Shown here: positions 35,650 to 46,607 of the stretch, piece after piece
Layout of the letters: every line of letters starts with the position of its first letter
How positions within the stretch are numbered: position 1 is the first letter of the stretch
Notes under the pieces: model-generated
The model's database searches: none
Told to the model about the DNA's origin: nothing
The model's input: only the letters and a program-made list of their open reading frames with translations
Assembly: GCA_002278935.1 (NCBI GenBank)
Contig: NCJL01000004.1
Coordinates: 310,001-374,000 of the forward strand
DNA from: Gallionellales bacterium 39-52-133
Lineage (GTDB): Bacteria > Pseudomonadota > Gammaproteobacteria > Burkholderiales > Gallionellaceae
Reading direction: 5' to 3'
DNA length: 64,000 bases
Position numbers and translations under genes: made by a program

Positions 35650-36990
35650 CTATGAATTCACACCCGCTGAATCTGTAACCGGCTGCGCAAGGCGGGTCAC
35701 CAGTACTTTGTCGACACGGTTTTTGTCCATATCCATAACTTCAAAATTGAAGCCAGCCATGTCGAAGCGGTCGCTCACTGCCGGAACGCGCCCCAGTACA
35801 TACATCACAAAGCCGCCCAGCGTGTTGTAGGCATTTTCCTCCTCGCCACTCAGCTCTTCATTAATTTCGGACAGGGTTTTTAGTCGCTCGATGGAGACGC
35901 TGCCGTCTATCAGCCATGAGCCATCTTCACGCATGACTATGTCCTGCTCTTCCGGCGCGTCGGAAGAAGGCAGCTCTCCGACTATGGAGGTCAGCACATC
36001 GGTCAGCGTAACCAGCCCCTGCAACTCGCCGTACTCGTCAACTATCAGCGCGCACTGCTGATGCGCCTTGCGGAAATTTTCCAGCAGGTGGGTGGTGGAT
36101 ACACCCTCCGGTACATAGAGCGGCAGGCGCAAGGACTGCTCAATCGCGAGCGGTTTGCCTGCCAGCGCGTCCTTGAGAATATCCGCTGTGCGCAATATGC
36201 CCACGATATGATCCAGTCCGTCGCGACACACAACGATGCGGGTGTAAGGGCTCTCGGCAATGCGGTTGCGAATCTCCAATTCGGGTTCGTCAAGATCGAG
36301 CACGTAAATATCGTTTCGGTGCGTCATGATCGCGCCTATGCGCTGCTCGTCCAGACGCATTACATTGGAAACAAGCGCCTGTTCACTTGCATGGAAAATG
36401 CCTGCTTCGGAGCCCTGTCCCATCAACACCTTGATTTCCTCATCGGTGACAGGTGGTTCTTCCTGGCGCACTGCGCCCATCATGCGCAGCAGAAAAGCCG
36501 AGGATGCAGAAAGCGACCATACCAGTGGCCGGGTAAGGCGCGACAGCATATTCATCGGCGCCGCGATCAGCGAGGCGGTTTTTTCCGGTGCCAGCAGGCC
36601 AAGCTGCTTGGGTACCAGCTCGCCGATCACCACAGAAAAATAGGTCAGACCCACCACGACAATGGTCATTGCGGTGCCTCTGGCATAAGGTTCGATCAAC
36701 TCGAAGCCGGACAGCCACAGCGTCAGCGGATCGGCCAGCACGGTTTCGCCGATTGCGCCGCTGAGGATCCCCACCGAAGTAATGCCTACCTGAATGGTGG
36801 ACAGGAATGTGGAAGGTTCATTGTGCAGCGCGAGTGCCGATTGCGCGCCCGGGCTATCTTCGTCCGCCAATTTTTGCAGGCGTGCTTTGCGGGAAGACAC
36901 GACGGCAATTTCAGACATCGAAAGTGCGCCATTAAGCAGGATTAAAAATAAAAGAAATACTATGTCCACCAGGAATTCGCCCATCGCCAT
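35650..36990 (-). CDS. CNNM/CorC-type membrane protein with CBS pair (hemolysin family)
   Basis: Membrane-bound relative of CorC: an N-terminal DUF21/CNNM domain with four helices (LVDIVFLLFLILLNGALSMSEIAVVSSRKARLQ, then GITSVGILSGAIGE and IGELVPKQLGLLAPE), two CBS domains (about 210-330 of the mature frame) and a CorC_HlyC domain at the end. Such proteins export or sense Mg2+. The start is placed at 36990 (next Met 36984); a longer frame to 37131 would overlap the upstream MFS gene and has no family support. It follows the MFS gene on the same strand. Confidence 0.88.
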   Translation of the reverse strand: MAMGEFLVDIVFLLFLILLNGALSMSEIAVVSSRKARLQKLADEDSPGAQSALALHNEPSTFLSTIQVGITSVGILSGAIGETVLADPLTLWLSGFELIEPYARGTAMTIVVVGLTYFSVVIGELVPKQLGLLAPEKTASLIAAPMNMLSRLTRPLVWSLSASSAFLLRMMGAVRQEEPPVTDEEIKVLMGQGSEAGIFHASEQALVSNVMRLDEQRIGAIMTHRNDIYVLDLDEPELEIRNRIAESPYTRIVVCRDGLDHIVGILRTADILKDALAGKPLAIEQSLRLPLYVPEGVSTTHLLENFRKAHQQCALIVDEYGELQGLVTLTDVLTSIVGELPSSDAPEEQDIVMREDGSWLIDGSVSIERLKTLSEINEELSGEEENAYNTLGGFVMYVLGRVPAVSDRFDMAGFNFEVMDMDKNRVDKVLVTRLAQPVTDSAGVNS

Positions 36991-37079
36991 GAAGCGTGCG
37001 AACCGGGATTGAAAGGCGGAAATTATAACATTCGATGCGTACCGGGAAATGGCTGCGCGGCAGTGCGGATAAATGGCTG

Positions 37080-38312
37080 CTAATGTTTTGCGGGGCCTTC
37101 TGTACCAACCCTGATCTGGCCCACCAGCCACAGTGTAGCCAGTATTGCCGCACAGGCTATGTAACCCACTATATTGTAATGCTCCAGCAATCCTGCAGAA
37201 TTAATCGTAATGATAAAACCCGCAACCAGTGTAGCGATAGAGGAGCCGATGGATTGCACCGCGGAATTGAGCCCCATGAAAGTGCCGCGCAGATGCGGGA
37301 TGCCGGCCGAGGTGATGATCGCCATGCCCGGTACAAAGCGGCCGCTGACAAATACAAAGAATGGCGTCGTGATGCAGATTACCCCCCACCACGGGATCTC
37401 GGTGACATGTGTCATCGCCAGGATCGGCAGCATAGCCAGCAGCGCGGTGATGCGAAACACGCGTGCCTTGCCGTGCCTGTCGGACAATTTGCCTATCCAT
37501 TGCGAGGTGAAAAAGGTGAAGGCGCCACCGGCGAGATACAGCAGCGGCAGCAGGGTTTCGGGGAAGTGCAGGTTGAGGGTGCTGTACAGCGTGATGTAGG
37601 GAATCACGGTAAAACCGCCCATCATCAGCAGGAACATATAGGCGTAAGCCCGCCAGTGATTGGCATTGGACAGCACCTGTTTCATCGGCACCAGCGTGCG
37701 GCTCCAGCGCTGGTCGGTCATGCGCGTGGGGATGGAGGGTATGGCTTTATGCGCCATCCACAGGAATACCGTGGCCAGCAAGGCCACCACAATAAACGGT
37801 GCGCGCCAGCCCAGCTCGGTGTGGTTTACCAGCAGCAGGCTGAAAGGCACGCCCAATACCGTGGCGACGGAAAAAGCGGCGGTAATTTTTCCGGTGGCGC
37901 GGCCGCGGTGTTCGTAGGCGAAACAGTCGGCGATATACACATGCACCAGCGAACCCAGCACGCCGCCGAACACGCCCGACAAACCGCGTGCGAGCAGCAG
38001 CAGATGATAGCTGCTCGCGGCCGCGCACAGCGCGGTGGCAACTATAAACGCCGCAAAAAACCACAGCATCACACGGCGCCGGTCAAAACGGTCTATCACC
38101 ATCGCCGCAACGATGGAAGAAATGGCGCCCATGAAGGTATAGGCGGAAACCAGCACGCCGAACTGCACTGCGGTTAAATCAAAGGTGCGCATCAGCATCG
38201 GTGCCAGCGGCATCATGATCATCACATCCAGAATATGGCTGAACTGTATGCCGGACAGGCTGCGCAGCAGGCTTTTTTCCTGCGTGGAATTTAAATGGAC
38301 TACCTGAGACAT
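37080..38312 (-). CDS. MFS transporter (sugar/drug efflux-like)
   Basis: A 410-aa major facilitator permease with 12 helices. Helices 2-3 carry the MFS motif region VIDRFDRRRVML, and helix 4-5 shows the antiporter-like RGLSGVFGGVLGSL. The start has DVMIMMPLAPMLMR, common in proton-driven efflux proteins of the AraJ/YdhP-like group. The substrate is unknown. It is followed by the CNNM gene with a gap of about 90 nt. Confidence 0.88.
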   Translation of the reverse strand: MSQVVHLNSTQEKSLLRSLSGIQFSHILDVMIMMPLAPMLMRTFDLTAVQFGVLVSAYTFMGAISSIVAAMVIDRFDRRRVMLWFFAAFIVATALCAAASSYHLLLLARGLSGVFGGVLGSLVHVYIADCFAYEHRGRATGKITAAFSVATVLGVPFSLLLVNHTELGWRAPFIVVALLATVFLWMAHKAIPSIPTRMTDQRWSRTLVPMKQVLSNANHWRAYAYMFLLMMGGFTVIPYITLYSTLNLHFPETLLPLLYLAGGAFTFFTSQWIGKLSDRHGKARVFRITALLAMLPILAMTHVTEIPWWGVICITTPFFVFVSGRFVPGMAIITSAGIPHLRGTFMGLNSAVQSIGSSIATLVAGFIITINSAGLLEHYNIVGYIACAAILATLWLVGQIRVGTEGPAKH

Positions 38313-38387
38313 AAATTATTGGTGCGGGTGAGAGTGATGCGGCGGGGAATTATAACAAATGGACGGGTTAAATTTTTAACCCGGAAA

Positions 38388-38577
38388 AACCTGTGTCCGC
38401 AGAGTTCACAGATTGATATCTGAGCAAGCTAAAAACAGCAGTTCAATCCACAGATTACACAGATTTTCACAGATTTAACTAAGAATTTCCTTGTTTGGCC
38501 TAGTCACCATTTGGGCATTACCGACAACACTGATAACTGCATAAAATTCTGTGTGAATCTGTGAAATCTGTGGATAG
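38388..38577. repeat. CCACAGATT inverted-end element, copy 3 (longest)
   Basis: A doubled left end (GTTCACAGATTGAT and AATCCACAGATTACACAG) faces AATTCTGTGTGAATCTGTG with a further AAATCTGTGGAT. The interior TTTCCTTGTTT ... GATAACTGCATAAA matches copy 1. It occupies nearly the whole gap between the MFS gene start and the hydrolase-TlpA gene end. Confidence 0.6.
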
Positions 38578-38602
38578 TGTTGTGTTTACAGGTTTTATGG
38601 CG

Positions 38603-39871
38603 CTAACGATTAAGCGCCTTGAGCGTATTGACCACTTCTTCCGAGTCCCAATGTATCGCGGCATTGACGCCGTAACGGATATTGCCATCGGGACCGATCA
38701 CGAAGGTGGAAGGAAAGCCGATGACATTCCACTGTTGCGATACTTTTCCATTGGGGTCTAGCAGAACCGGGAATTGCACGCTGACTCTTTGCATGAACTC
38801 GCGTATGGTTTTTGCACTTTCCGCATAGTTGATGGTGATCAGCTCGAAAGGCTCGCCCTGCATCTGTTCGCGCAGCCGGTTAAGCGATGGAATTTCCTCC
38901 ACGCAGGGCGGGCACCAGGTGGCCCAGAAGTTGACCACGGTGACCTTGCCGCGATAATCCCCGAGCAGATGGCGTTTGCCACTGCTGTCCAGCAGGTCAA
39001 TTGCCTGGGGAGCGACCTTGCCTGTATAGGGGGTCAGCTTGATATCCGGCCTGATGTTGCTTTTGTTTTTGGGCGGCACATAAACGGCTTTGGCTTCCCT
39101 GATTGTGAGCATATCGAAGAATTTGAACATTTCGCCGATCTTTGCAGGCAGAGCATTCAGCAGATTAATCGCTTCATCGCTGTTCTGATCCTGAAAAAAT
39201 ATACTGGTCACACCCGGAAGCAATTTGAAAAATACATTGGGATTGTTGCTGCTCAATTGTTCGTGCAAGCGCTTGAACTGGTGCACCGGCCCATGCAGGC
39301 TGCCCTGATAAATCATGACCGGAATATTGGTGGCACGGGCAATCGGCAGGTATTCCGGATCCTTGCCCAGCGCGGGCAGCGCGGTCGACAAATCGGGTGA
39401 AAACAGCACGGCACCGGACAGTTTTCCATGGTGTATCTTGCGTTGCTGCCACAAGGTCGCGCCGCCCAGGGCCGGAATGGCGGCAAAGGATTGCGCCATC
39501 ACAATCACCTTCTTGCCGGTCTGTTGATGTGCTGCATCAATAATATCGGCCACATATTCCGCATCCATATTGCGCATCAGGCTGCTGCCTGACGTTTGCA
39601 TCAGGGCTTCGGCAAAATCGATCAGCCATACTTCAATGCCCGCGCTTGCAAGGTTCCTTGCCGCTTGAATTTCACGTTCATCCCAGCTGTGCCCATTGAC
39701 CCATATGACCAGCCCGGTGCCCTTGGCCGGATATTGATACAGGTTTAACTCGTTGCCATCGTAAGTGCGCACGTTTACTTCGGTATCGGGCAATTTGGGT
39801 GTATCCGCGGCGATTGCCGGCTGGCAACATGCAGCAAAAAAGCTCATTGAAAATAAAAAAATGTATTTCAT
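38603..39871 (-). CDS. Periplasmic alpha/beta-hydrolase-like / TlpA thioredoxin fusion
   Basis: 422 aa with a signal peptide (ends QPAIAA). Residues ~25-250 resemble the virulence-factor/AcvB type of alpha/beta hydrolase: GLVIWVNGHSWDE, then VIVMAQSFAAIPAL, where the nucleophile elbow is AQSFAA rather than GxSxG. Residues ~280-422 are a TlpA/ResA-type thioredoxin with WATWCPPCVEEIPSL (CPPC) and GFPSTFVIGPDGNIRYG. The thioredoxin half likely reduces periplasmic disulphides or cytochrome c apoprotein. The fusion is unusual. An IHF-like element lies directly upstream. Confidence 0.85.
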   Translation of the reverse strand: MKYIFLFSMSFFAACCQPAIAADTPKLPDTEVNVRTYDGNELNLYQYPAKGTGLVIWVNGHSWDEREIQAARNLASAGIEVWLIDFAEALMQTSGSSLMRNMDAEYVADIIDAAHQQTGKKVIVMAQSFAAIPALGGATLWQQRKIHHGKLSGAVLFSPDLSTALPALGKDPEYLPIARATNIPVMIYQGSLHGPVHQFKRLHEQLSSNNPNVFFKLLPGVTSIFFQDQNSDEAINLLNALPAKIGEMFKFFDMLTIREAKAVYVPPKNKSNIRPDIKLTPYTGKVAPQAIDLLDSSGKRHLLGDYRGKVTVVNFWATWCPPCVEEIPSLNRLREQMQGEPFELITINYAESAKTIREFMQRVSVQFPVLLDPNGKVSQQWNVIGFPSTFVIGPDGNIRYGVNAAIHWDSEEVVNTLKALNR

Positions 39872-39880
39872 CGTAATTAA

Positions 39881-39909
39881 TAAATATTCAATATAATCAA
39901 GCGCTTACA
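39881..39909 (+). repeat. AT-rich IHF-like dispersed element, copy 7
   Basis: AATATTCAATATAATCAAGC followed by GCTTA: perfect WATCAANNNNTTR with GCGC in the free positions. It lies 10 nt upstream of the start of the minus-strand hydrolase-TlpA gene. Confidence 0.65.
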
Positions 39910-40062
39910 TATTATCTGCAAGAAGCCTGCGCCATCGCGTGAAGACCGGCCGGAAGGCAGGTGTGTGGACATTCTAAAGCAAGTGCAAGCCAGGGGTGAA
40001 AATAATACCGGCAGCATTTTAATTTTGCATCAGTGCTTTTTTAAGCAATGTGTAGCCCGTAA

Positions 40063-40104
40063 AAAAATCATTGCGCTGTCTTGCCTGGCAGCAAGACAGC
40101 GCAA
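40063..40104 (-). terminator. Minus-strand rho-independent terminator upstream of katG
   Basis: TTGCGCTGTCTTGC and GCAAGACAGCGCAA form a perfect 14-bp stem with a 6-nt loop (40071-40104). Read on the minus strand it is followed by TGATTTTTTT. It would stop transcripts coming antisense from the katG side before the hydrolase-TlpA gene. Confidence 0.7.
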
Positions 40105-40125
40105 CATTAATTCTCAATAGAGAAA

Positions 40126-40163
40126 ATAGATTGAAACTATCGAAACAATCTTCTTTTCTCTAT
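40126..40163 (+). promoter_or_regulatory. OxyR-like binding site upstream of katG
   Basis: ATAGATTGAAACTAT is an exact ATAG-N7-CTAT half of the OxyR recognition pattern; a degenerate second half (ATCT ... CTAT) follows 7 bp on. It lies about 190 nt upstream of the katG ribosome site and fits peroxide control of katG. Confidence 0.5.
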
Positions 40164-40339
40164 GGGGCAACAGGTATATGGTTGGGCTCTCGTCACTTGC
40201 TTGATGAAGTGACGCAATATTCGATGCTGCAACAGAAAAAAGTAATTCACCCATGCTGACGCGCCTGCTCTCTGGCGCGTCAGCAACTGCAAAGGTGTTT
40301 TGCTACATTAAATTTTTTCACTCAACAGGAGGCTTGAAA

Positions 40340-42473
<2,134 letters not shown>

Positions 42474-42524
42474 TTCTGGGAGATGCTAAAGCTGCCGGAA
42501 TAAAACTCGGTCCAAGGGGGAAAT

Positions 42525-43451
42525 ATGGATATTGCTGCAGGCAAACAGGGCTGGGTGACATTGCTGCGGGAACATGCACGGCAACATACACCGGCAGCAG
42601 TCGGGTTGAGTATTGCGCTGCTGGGTGTGGTGGCACTGCTGATGCAGAGCCTGATGCAAGTGTTTAACGGCACTGCCGCGCCGGGCCTGAACCTGGCCCT
42701 GCTCGGCGGTCTGGCCGGTTTTGCGACGACGACACTGGGTGCGCTGCCGGCACTGGTGCTGCGCGGTTTGCCGCAGCGGGTGGAAGACAGCCTGCTCGGT
42801 ATGGCCGCGGGCATGATGCTCGCGGCCAGCGCCTTCTCGCTGTTGCTGCCGGGACTGGCGGCAGGCGCGGAAATTCTCGGCAACAGGCCGCTGGGGGCAG
42901 GTGTCGTGGTGCTGGGCATGGCGCTGGGTGTGTTGCTGATGCTGGGACTGGACGAATTCACCCCGCATGAGCACGAGAAAACCGGCCCCTGCGGTCCAGG
43001 TTACGAGCGTTGCGGTCGCATCTGGCTGTTTGTATTTGCCATTGCGCTGCATAACCTGCCCGAGGGCATGGCGATCGGCGTCAGCTTCTCGCAGGGCGAT
43101 ATGGCGGTGGGTTTGCCGCTCACCACCGCGATTGCGCTGCAGGATATTCCGGAAGGGCTGGCCGTTGCGTTGGCCTTGCGCGGAGCCGGTTTCGCACCGG
43201 GTCTGGCGGTGCTGGTTGCCGCGCTGAGCGGCCTGCTTGAGCCGCTGGGTGCCTTGTTGGGTGTGGGTCTGTCCAGCGGCTTCCCCGTGGCCTACCCGGT
43301 GGGACTGGGGCTCGCGGCAGGTGCAATGATTTTCGTGGTGTCGCACGAAGTCATTCCCGAAACGCATCGCAACGGTCACCAGACGCCGGCAACACTGGGA
43401 CTGATGGCAGGCTTCGCGCTGATGATGGTACTGGATACCACGCTGGGTTAA
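42525..43451 (+). CDS. ZIP family metal transporter
   Basis: 308-aa divalent metal (zinc, possibly iron or manganese) transporter with about eight helices. The metal-binding helices are evident: [18 protein letters not shown] (helix 4) and [17 protein letters not shown] (helix 5); a His/Glu loop [11 protein letters not shown] lies between helices 3 and 4. AAGGGGGAAAT precedes the ATG. Lying between katG and dps it may supply metal during peroxide stress; the metal is not determined. Confidence 0.92.
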   Translation: MDIAAGKQGWVTLLREHARQHTPAAVGLSIALLGVVALLMQSLMQVFNGTAAPGLNLALLGGLAGFATTTLGALPALVLRGLPQRVEDSLLGMAAGMMLAASAFSLLLPGLAAGAEILGNRPLGAGVVVLGMALGVLLMLGLDEFTPHEHEKTGPCGPGYERCGRIWLFVFAIALHNLPEGMAIGVSFSQGDMAVGLPLTTAIALQDIPEGLAVALALRGAGFAPGLAVLVAALSGLLEPLGALLGVGLSSGFPVAYPVGLGLAAGAMIFVVSHEVIPETHRNGHQTPATLGLMAGFALMMVLDTTLG

Positions 43452-43492
43452 TTTTTTATACGAAACAATATTTATTCACAAGGAGAAAAATC

Positions 43493-43987
43493 ATGAAAGC
43501 AAAAGCAGGCAAAACCAGTGCAATCAATATCGGCATCAGTGAAAAGGAACGCGAGAAAATCGCCAGGGGACTTTCCGCGCTGCTCGCCGACAGTTACACG
43601 CTTTACCTGATGACCCACAACTTCCACTGGAACGTCACCGGGCCGCAGTTCAACAGCCTGCATATGATGTTCATGGCGCAGTACACAGAGCAGTGGAATG
43701 CGCTGGATATCATCGCCGAACGCATACGCGCACTCGGACATCCGGCCCCCGGCACCTACAAGGAATTTGTGAAGCTGGCCAGCATCAAGGAAGTGGAAGG
43801 CGTGCCCAGGGCGATGGACATGGTGCGCCACCTGGTTGAAGCACAGGAAGCCACCGCGCGCACCGCACGCAATTTGTTTCCGCTGGTGGATTCGGCCAAC
43901 GACCAGCCTACCGCCGATGTGCTGACACAGCGCCTGGATGTGCATGAAAAGACCGCCTGGATGTTACGCAGCTTGCTGGAAGAGTAA
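43493..43987 (+). CDS. dps: DNA-protecting ferritin-like Dps
   Basis: 164-aa mini-ferritin forming a dodecamer that oxidises Fe2+ with H2O2 and shields DNA. The ferroxidase residues are visible: [12 protein letters not shown] (His, and the paired His/Asp), then [24 protein letters not shown] with the Glu/Asp set. The N-terminal MKAKAGKTS is Lys-rich, as in DNA-binding Dps. AAGGAGAAAA gives a strong ribosome site. Together with katG and ZIP it makes a peroxide/iron defence block. Confidence 0.95.
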   Translation: MKAKAGKTSAINIGISEKEREKIARGLSALLADSYTLYLMTHNFHWNVTGPQFNSLHMMFMAQYTEQWNALDIIAERIRALGHPAPGTYKEFVKLASIKEVEGVPRAMDMVRHLVEAQEATARTARNLFPLVDSANDQPTADVLTQRLDVHEKTAWMLRSLLEE

Positions 43988-44027
43988 GCAAAATAATACG
44001 TATCCGTGATTGGCGGTCTTTGTCTTG

Positions 44028-44093
44028 CTGGAGCGCCGACGTCCCCGTCGGCACTTTCATGTATTCAAGCCGACGGGGACGTCGGCGCTCCAG
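44028..44093. repeat. Inverted pair of GC-rich hairpin elements
   Basis: A perfect 25-bp inverted repeat whose arms contain GGAGCGCCGACGTCCCCGTC and its complement, around a 16-nt loop. Each arm can also fold alone (GCCGACG-GGGA-CGTCGGC). It lies between dps and the aminotransferase gene. A single arm recurs at 52129. Confidence 0.8.
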
Positions 44094-44127
44094 TCAATCG
44101 CGAGCAAGAGTTGTGTAAGGGGTCTTC

Positions 44128-45144
44128 ATGAGCACTGTCGCGGAAAAGGGTGGTGGCACATTCCAGGGCATCAAGCTGTTGCTGTGCGAGAACCCGTTGC
44201 CTCCTATCGATGAGGCCATCGCTGCAGCGCAAGCCGAAGTGCCGCACGGAAACTATTACACCGAGCCTTATTCCGCACCGCTGCGGCAGCTCATCAGTGA
44301 GCAAGCTGGTGTTGCCGAACGGCATATCCATATCAACGCCGGTTCAGAGCTGATTTTGCGGCAACTGTTTGAGCGCTTCGGCCAGCAGGTGCATTTGCTG
44401 ACGCCGACCTATGTTCTCTTTCCCGAGATTGCACAGCGCTACACGGAAACGCGTTTGTTGCCTGAAAATGATTTTGCCTTTGATCTGGATGATTTGGTGG
44501 TTCCGCAGGGCACGACGCTGCTTGTGATTGTGAATCCCAATAATCCGAATGGCGGCATTTTTGATATGGCAGCTTTGCCAAAGCTGCTGCGGCGCTATCC
44601 TGAAACGCGCTTTCTGGTTGACGAGGCATTTATCGGTCTGGCAGGGCAATCGGTCGCGCAGCTGGTGCCGGAATTTTCCAATCTGCTGGTTACGCGCACG
44701 CTGTCCAAAGCGCACAGTCTTGCGGGTTTTCGTGTCGGCTACGCCATCTTGCCTGTTGCTATTGCCGATGATCTGAACAGCCACAACGATGCCTATCCGC
44801 TGGCCCGACCCAGCCAGGCGGCCGCCATTGCCACGCTGCAGCATGAGGATGCGATACACAAGCGCGGTGTGCAATTGCGTGCGTGGACCGAAGAGCTTGC
44901 GGCGCAGTTGCGCGGCATGGGGGTGCGCACTTATCCGACCGAGACATATTTCTTTCTGGCCGACTTTGCACCACATGATGCGGCAGGGCTTGCAAAAGAA
45001 TTATTCGTCCGCCATATCCTTGTTAAGCCGCTGAACAACGCTGCGCTTGGTGCGGGATTTATGCGCGTGACCACGGCTTTGCCGGAAGACAATAAACGGT
45101 TTATCGCAGCACTGCGGGAGGTTTTATCACGGTTGCAGGGATGA
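44128..45144 (+). CDS. PLP-dependent class I/II aminotransferase, HisC-like
   Basis: 338-aa fold-type I aminotransferase close to histidinol-phosphate aminotransferase. It shows VNPNNPNGGIF, LVDEAFIGLAG and the PLP-lysine motif RTLSKAHSLAGFRVGYA. The C-terminal ILVKPLNNAALGAGFMRVTT matches the HisC small domain, though the typical HisC end differs. No other his gene is near, so it may act on a different substrate. A short helix at the N-terminus replaces part of the usual HisC start. Confidence 0.85.
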   Translation: MSTVAEKGGGTFQGIKLLLCENPLPPIDEAIAAAQAEVPHGNYYTEPYSAPLRQLISEQAGVAERHIHINAGSELILRQLFERFGQQVHLLTPTYVLFPEIAQRYTETRLLPENDFAFDLDDLVVPQGTTLLVIVNPNNPNGGIFDMAALPKLLRRYPETRFLVDEAFIGLAGQSVAQLVPEFSNLLVTRTLSKAHSLAGFRVGYAILPVAIADDLNSHNDAYPLARPSQAAAIATLQHEDAIHKRGVQLRAWTEELAAQLRGMGVRTYPTETYFFLADFAPHDAAGLAKELFVRHILVKPLNNAALGAGFMRVTTALPEDNKRFIAALREVLSRLQG

Positions 45145-45198
45145 CTGGCCGACGGTTCCGGCTATTTATGCAATTCAAATTTCAATCAAGGAGAAATC

Positions 45199-45705
45199 AT
45201 GAAACGCATTTATTTTTTGGTACCCAATACCGGCATCGCGCAAAAAGTCGTTGACGAGCTGCTGCTGGCGCGCGTTGAGGAACGGCACATTCATGTGCTG
45301 GCAAAGCGCGGCACGCCGATGGAAAAGTTGCCTGAAGCTTCCTACTTGCAGAAGACCGATTTCTTCCCCGCGCTGGAGCAGGGACTGGCCCTGGGCGGCT
45401 TGACCGGCATCGTGGCCGGCCTGGTAGCCGTGGCATTGCCGGGCGGGCCGGTGCTGGCCGGCGGCGCAATTCTGGCTACCTCGCTTGCTGGTGCAGGTGT
45501 AGGTGCGCTGATGTCCAGCATGGTCGGCAGCAGCATCGGCAACCGCCAGATTCAGCAATTTTCGGAAGCAATTGAAAAGGGCCAGTTCCTGATGATGATA
45601 GATGTGCCGCCAGGCCGGGTGGAGGAAATCGAACAGATTGTCTTGAAGCATCATCCCGAAGCCAAATGCGAGGGCACCGAGCCAACGATCCCGCCGTTCC
45701 CCTGA
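45199..45705 (+). CDS. DUF1269-like small membrane-associated protein
   Basis: 168 aa. A ferredoxin-like beginning (KRIYFLVPNTGIAQKVVDEL) is followed by a Gly/Ala-rich hydrophobic hairpin (about 63-115) and a C-terminal part IEKGQFLMMIDVPPGRVEEIEQIVLKHHPEA. This resembles proteins of the DUF1269/general-stress type, membrane proteins of unknown function. AAGGAGAAATC gives a strong ribosome site. It may be part of the stress-related block after dps. Confidence 0.75.
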   Translation: MKRIYFLVPNTGIAQKVVDELLLARVEERHIHVLAKRGTPMEKLPEASYLQKTDFFPALEQGLALGGLTGIVAGLVAVALPGGPVLAGGAILATSLAGAGVGALMSSMVGSSIGNRQIQQFSEAIEKGQFLMMIDVPPGRVEEIEQIVLKHHPEAKCEGTEPTIPPFP

Positions 45706-45753
45706 CATGGAAACGATTTTTGCTATTGCATCTATTACCGTGAGGAAATACAT

Positions 45754-46059
45754 TTGAAAGCAATATTAATCAACCCGGAAAGCCGCACTATGCAGATGGT
45801 CGAGATCGGCAAGCGCGAAGAGATCGCGGGGCTGATCGGTTTTGACACCATTGCAGCCGATGAAATCGGCAAGGCGGGCGACCAGCTTTATTTTGATGAG
45901 GACTGTTTTCTGCGCGGCAGCGGCGGCCGCTTTCAGCTCGACAGTCTGGCGCCAGTTGCGGGCAGGGCAGTGATCGCGGGTAGTGCCGATGGCGGCAATA
46001 CTCTGCGAGATGTGGCAACGGAGATGGACAGTCTGCGCGGCAGAATTAAATATTTGTGA
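45754..46059 (+). CDS. Small protein of unknown function (101 aa, TTG start)
   Basis: Soluble protein beginning at a TTG with GAGGAAA upstream. The sequence KAILINPESRTMQMVEIGKR and IAADEIGKAGDQLYFDEDCFLRG resembles small DUF3846-like proteins often found near phage or plasmid genes, but the match is from memory and weak. No catalytic residues are evident. It lies about 50 nt after the DUF1269-like gene. Confidence 0.65.
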   Translation: MKAILINPESRTMQMVEIGKREEIAGLIGFDTIAADEIGKAGDQLYFDEDCFLRGSGGRFQLDSLAPVAGRAVIAGSADGGNTLRDVATEMDSLRGRIKYL

Positions 46060-46100
46060 GCCGGTTGGCTGGTTAAACTTTAAATCTCAAGCGCGATCAA

Positions 46101-46607
46101 GTGAAAACCCATAGCGATCAACAATCAGCAAGCGTGACGCTGCGCCCGGCAAGCAGGGATGATCTGGCCGCGCTGAATAAAGTGATCGAACGCGCGGTGC
46201 AAACCTGGAAGCTGCCGGAGCGGGTGAAACGGCTGGCGCTGCCCACCTATCTTTACAACGAGCATGATCTGCAACATTTGCACATCGAGCTCGCTACCGA
46301 TAGCGAAGGCGGAGCAGTTGGTGTCGCCGCGTGGGAAGCGGCGGTAGCGCGCGACTGTCCCGACGGCGTTCGCGGCCTGCTGTTGCACGGCCTCTATGTT
46401 GATCCCGAAAAACAGCAGTGCGGCATTGGAGGTCGTTTGCTGCAGGCCGCCATCAGCGCCGCGAGGGAACAGGGCTATGCCGGTGTACTGGTCAAGGCAC
46501 AGGCCGATGCCGGGGGATTTTTCAGTTCACAAGGGCTGCAACTGCTGGCAGTAAAAGATACCAGCCGCGATTACCCCAATCGTTACTGGTTGGACACTAA
46601 TCCGTAG
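46101..46607 (+). CDS. GNAT family N-acetyltransferase
   Basis: 168-aa acetyl-CoA-dependent acetyltransferase domain: VTLRPASRDDLAALNKVI at the start, LLHGLYVDPEKQQCGIGGRLLQAAI carrying the Q/R-x-x-G-x-G/A coenzyme-binding loop (QQCGIGG), and a final FFSSQGLQLLAV. A GTG start (46101) is used; the acceptor substrate is unknown. Its TAG stop (46605-46607) is formed by the first bases of a REP-like element, so insertion or retention of the repeat sets the C-terminus. Confidence 0.85.
   Translation: MKTHSDQQSASVTLRPASRDDLAALNKVIERAVQTWKLPERVKRLALPTYLYNEHDLQHLHIELATDSEGGAVGVAAWEAAVARDCPDGVRGLLLHGLYVDPEKQQCGIGGRLLQAAISAAREQGYAGVLVKAQADAGGFFSSQGLQLLAVKDTSRDYPNRYWLDTNP

Noticed and set aside
35496..35678. 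60-aa ORF upstream of fur
   Set aside because: No ribosome site, no recognisable motif, and it overlaps the 3' end of the CNNM gene.
36991..37131. 47-residue extension of the CNNM protein
   Set aside because: Overlaps the upstream MFS gene and precedes the family's membrane helix; starts at 36990/36984 are better.
37035..38177. 380-aa open frame antisense to the second MFS gene
   Set aside because: Gln/His/Arg-rich shadow with no family features.
44028..44093. Simple terminator for dps
   Set aside because: No T-tract follows either arm, and an identical arm recurs at 52129; a repeat element fits better.
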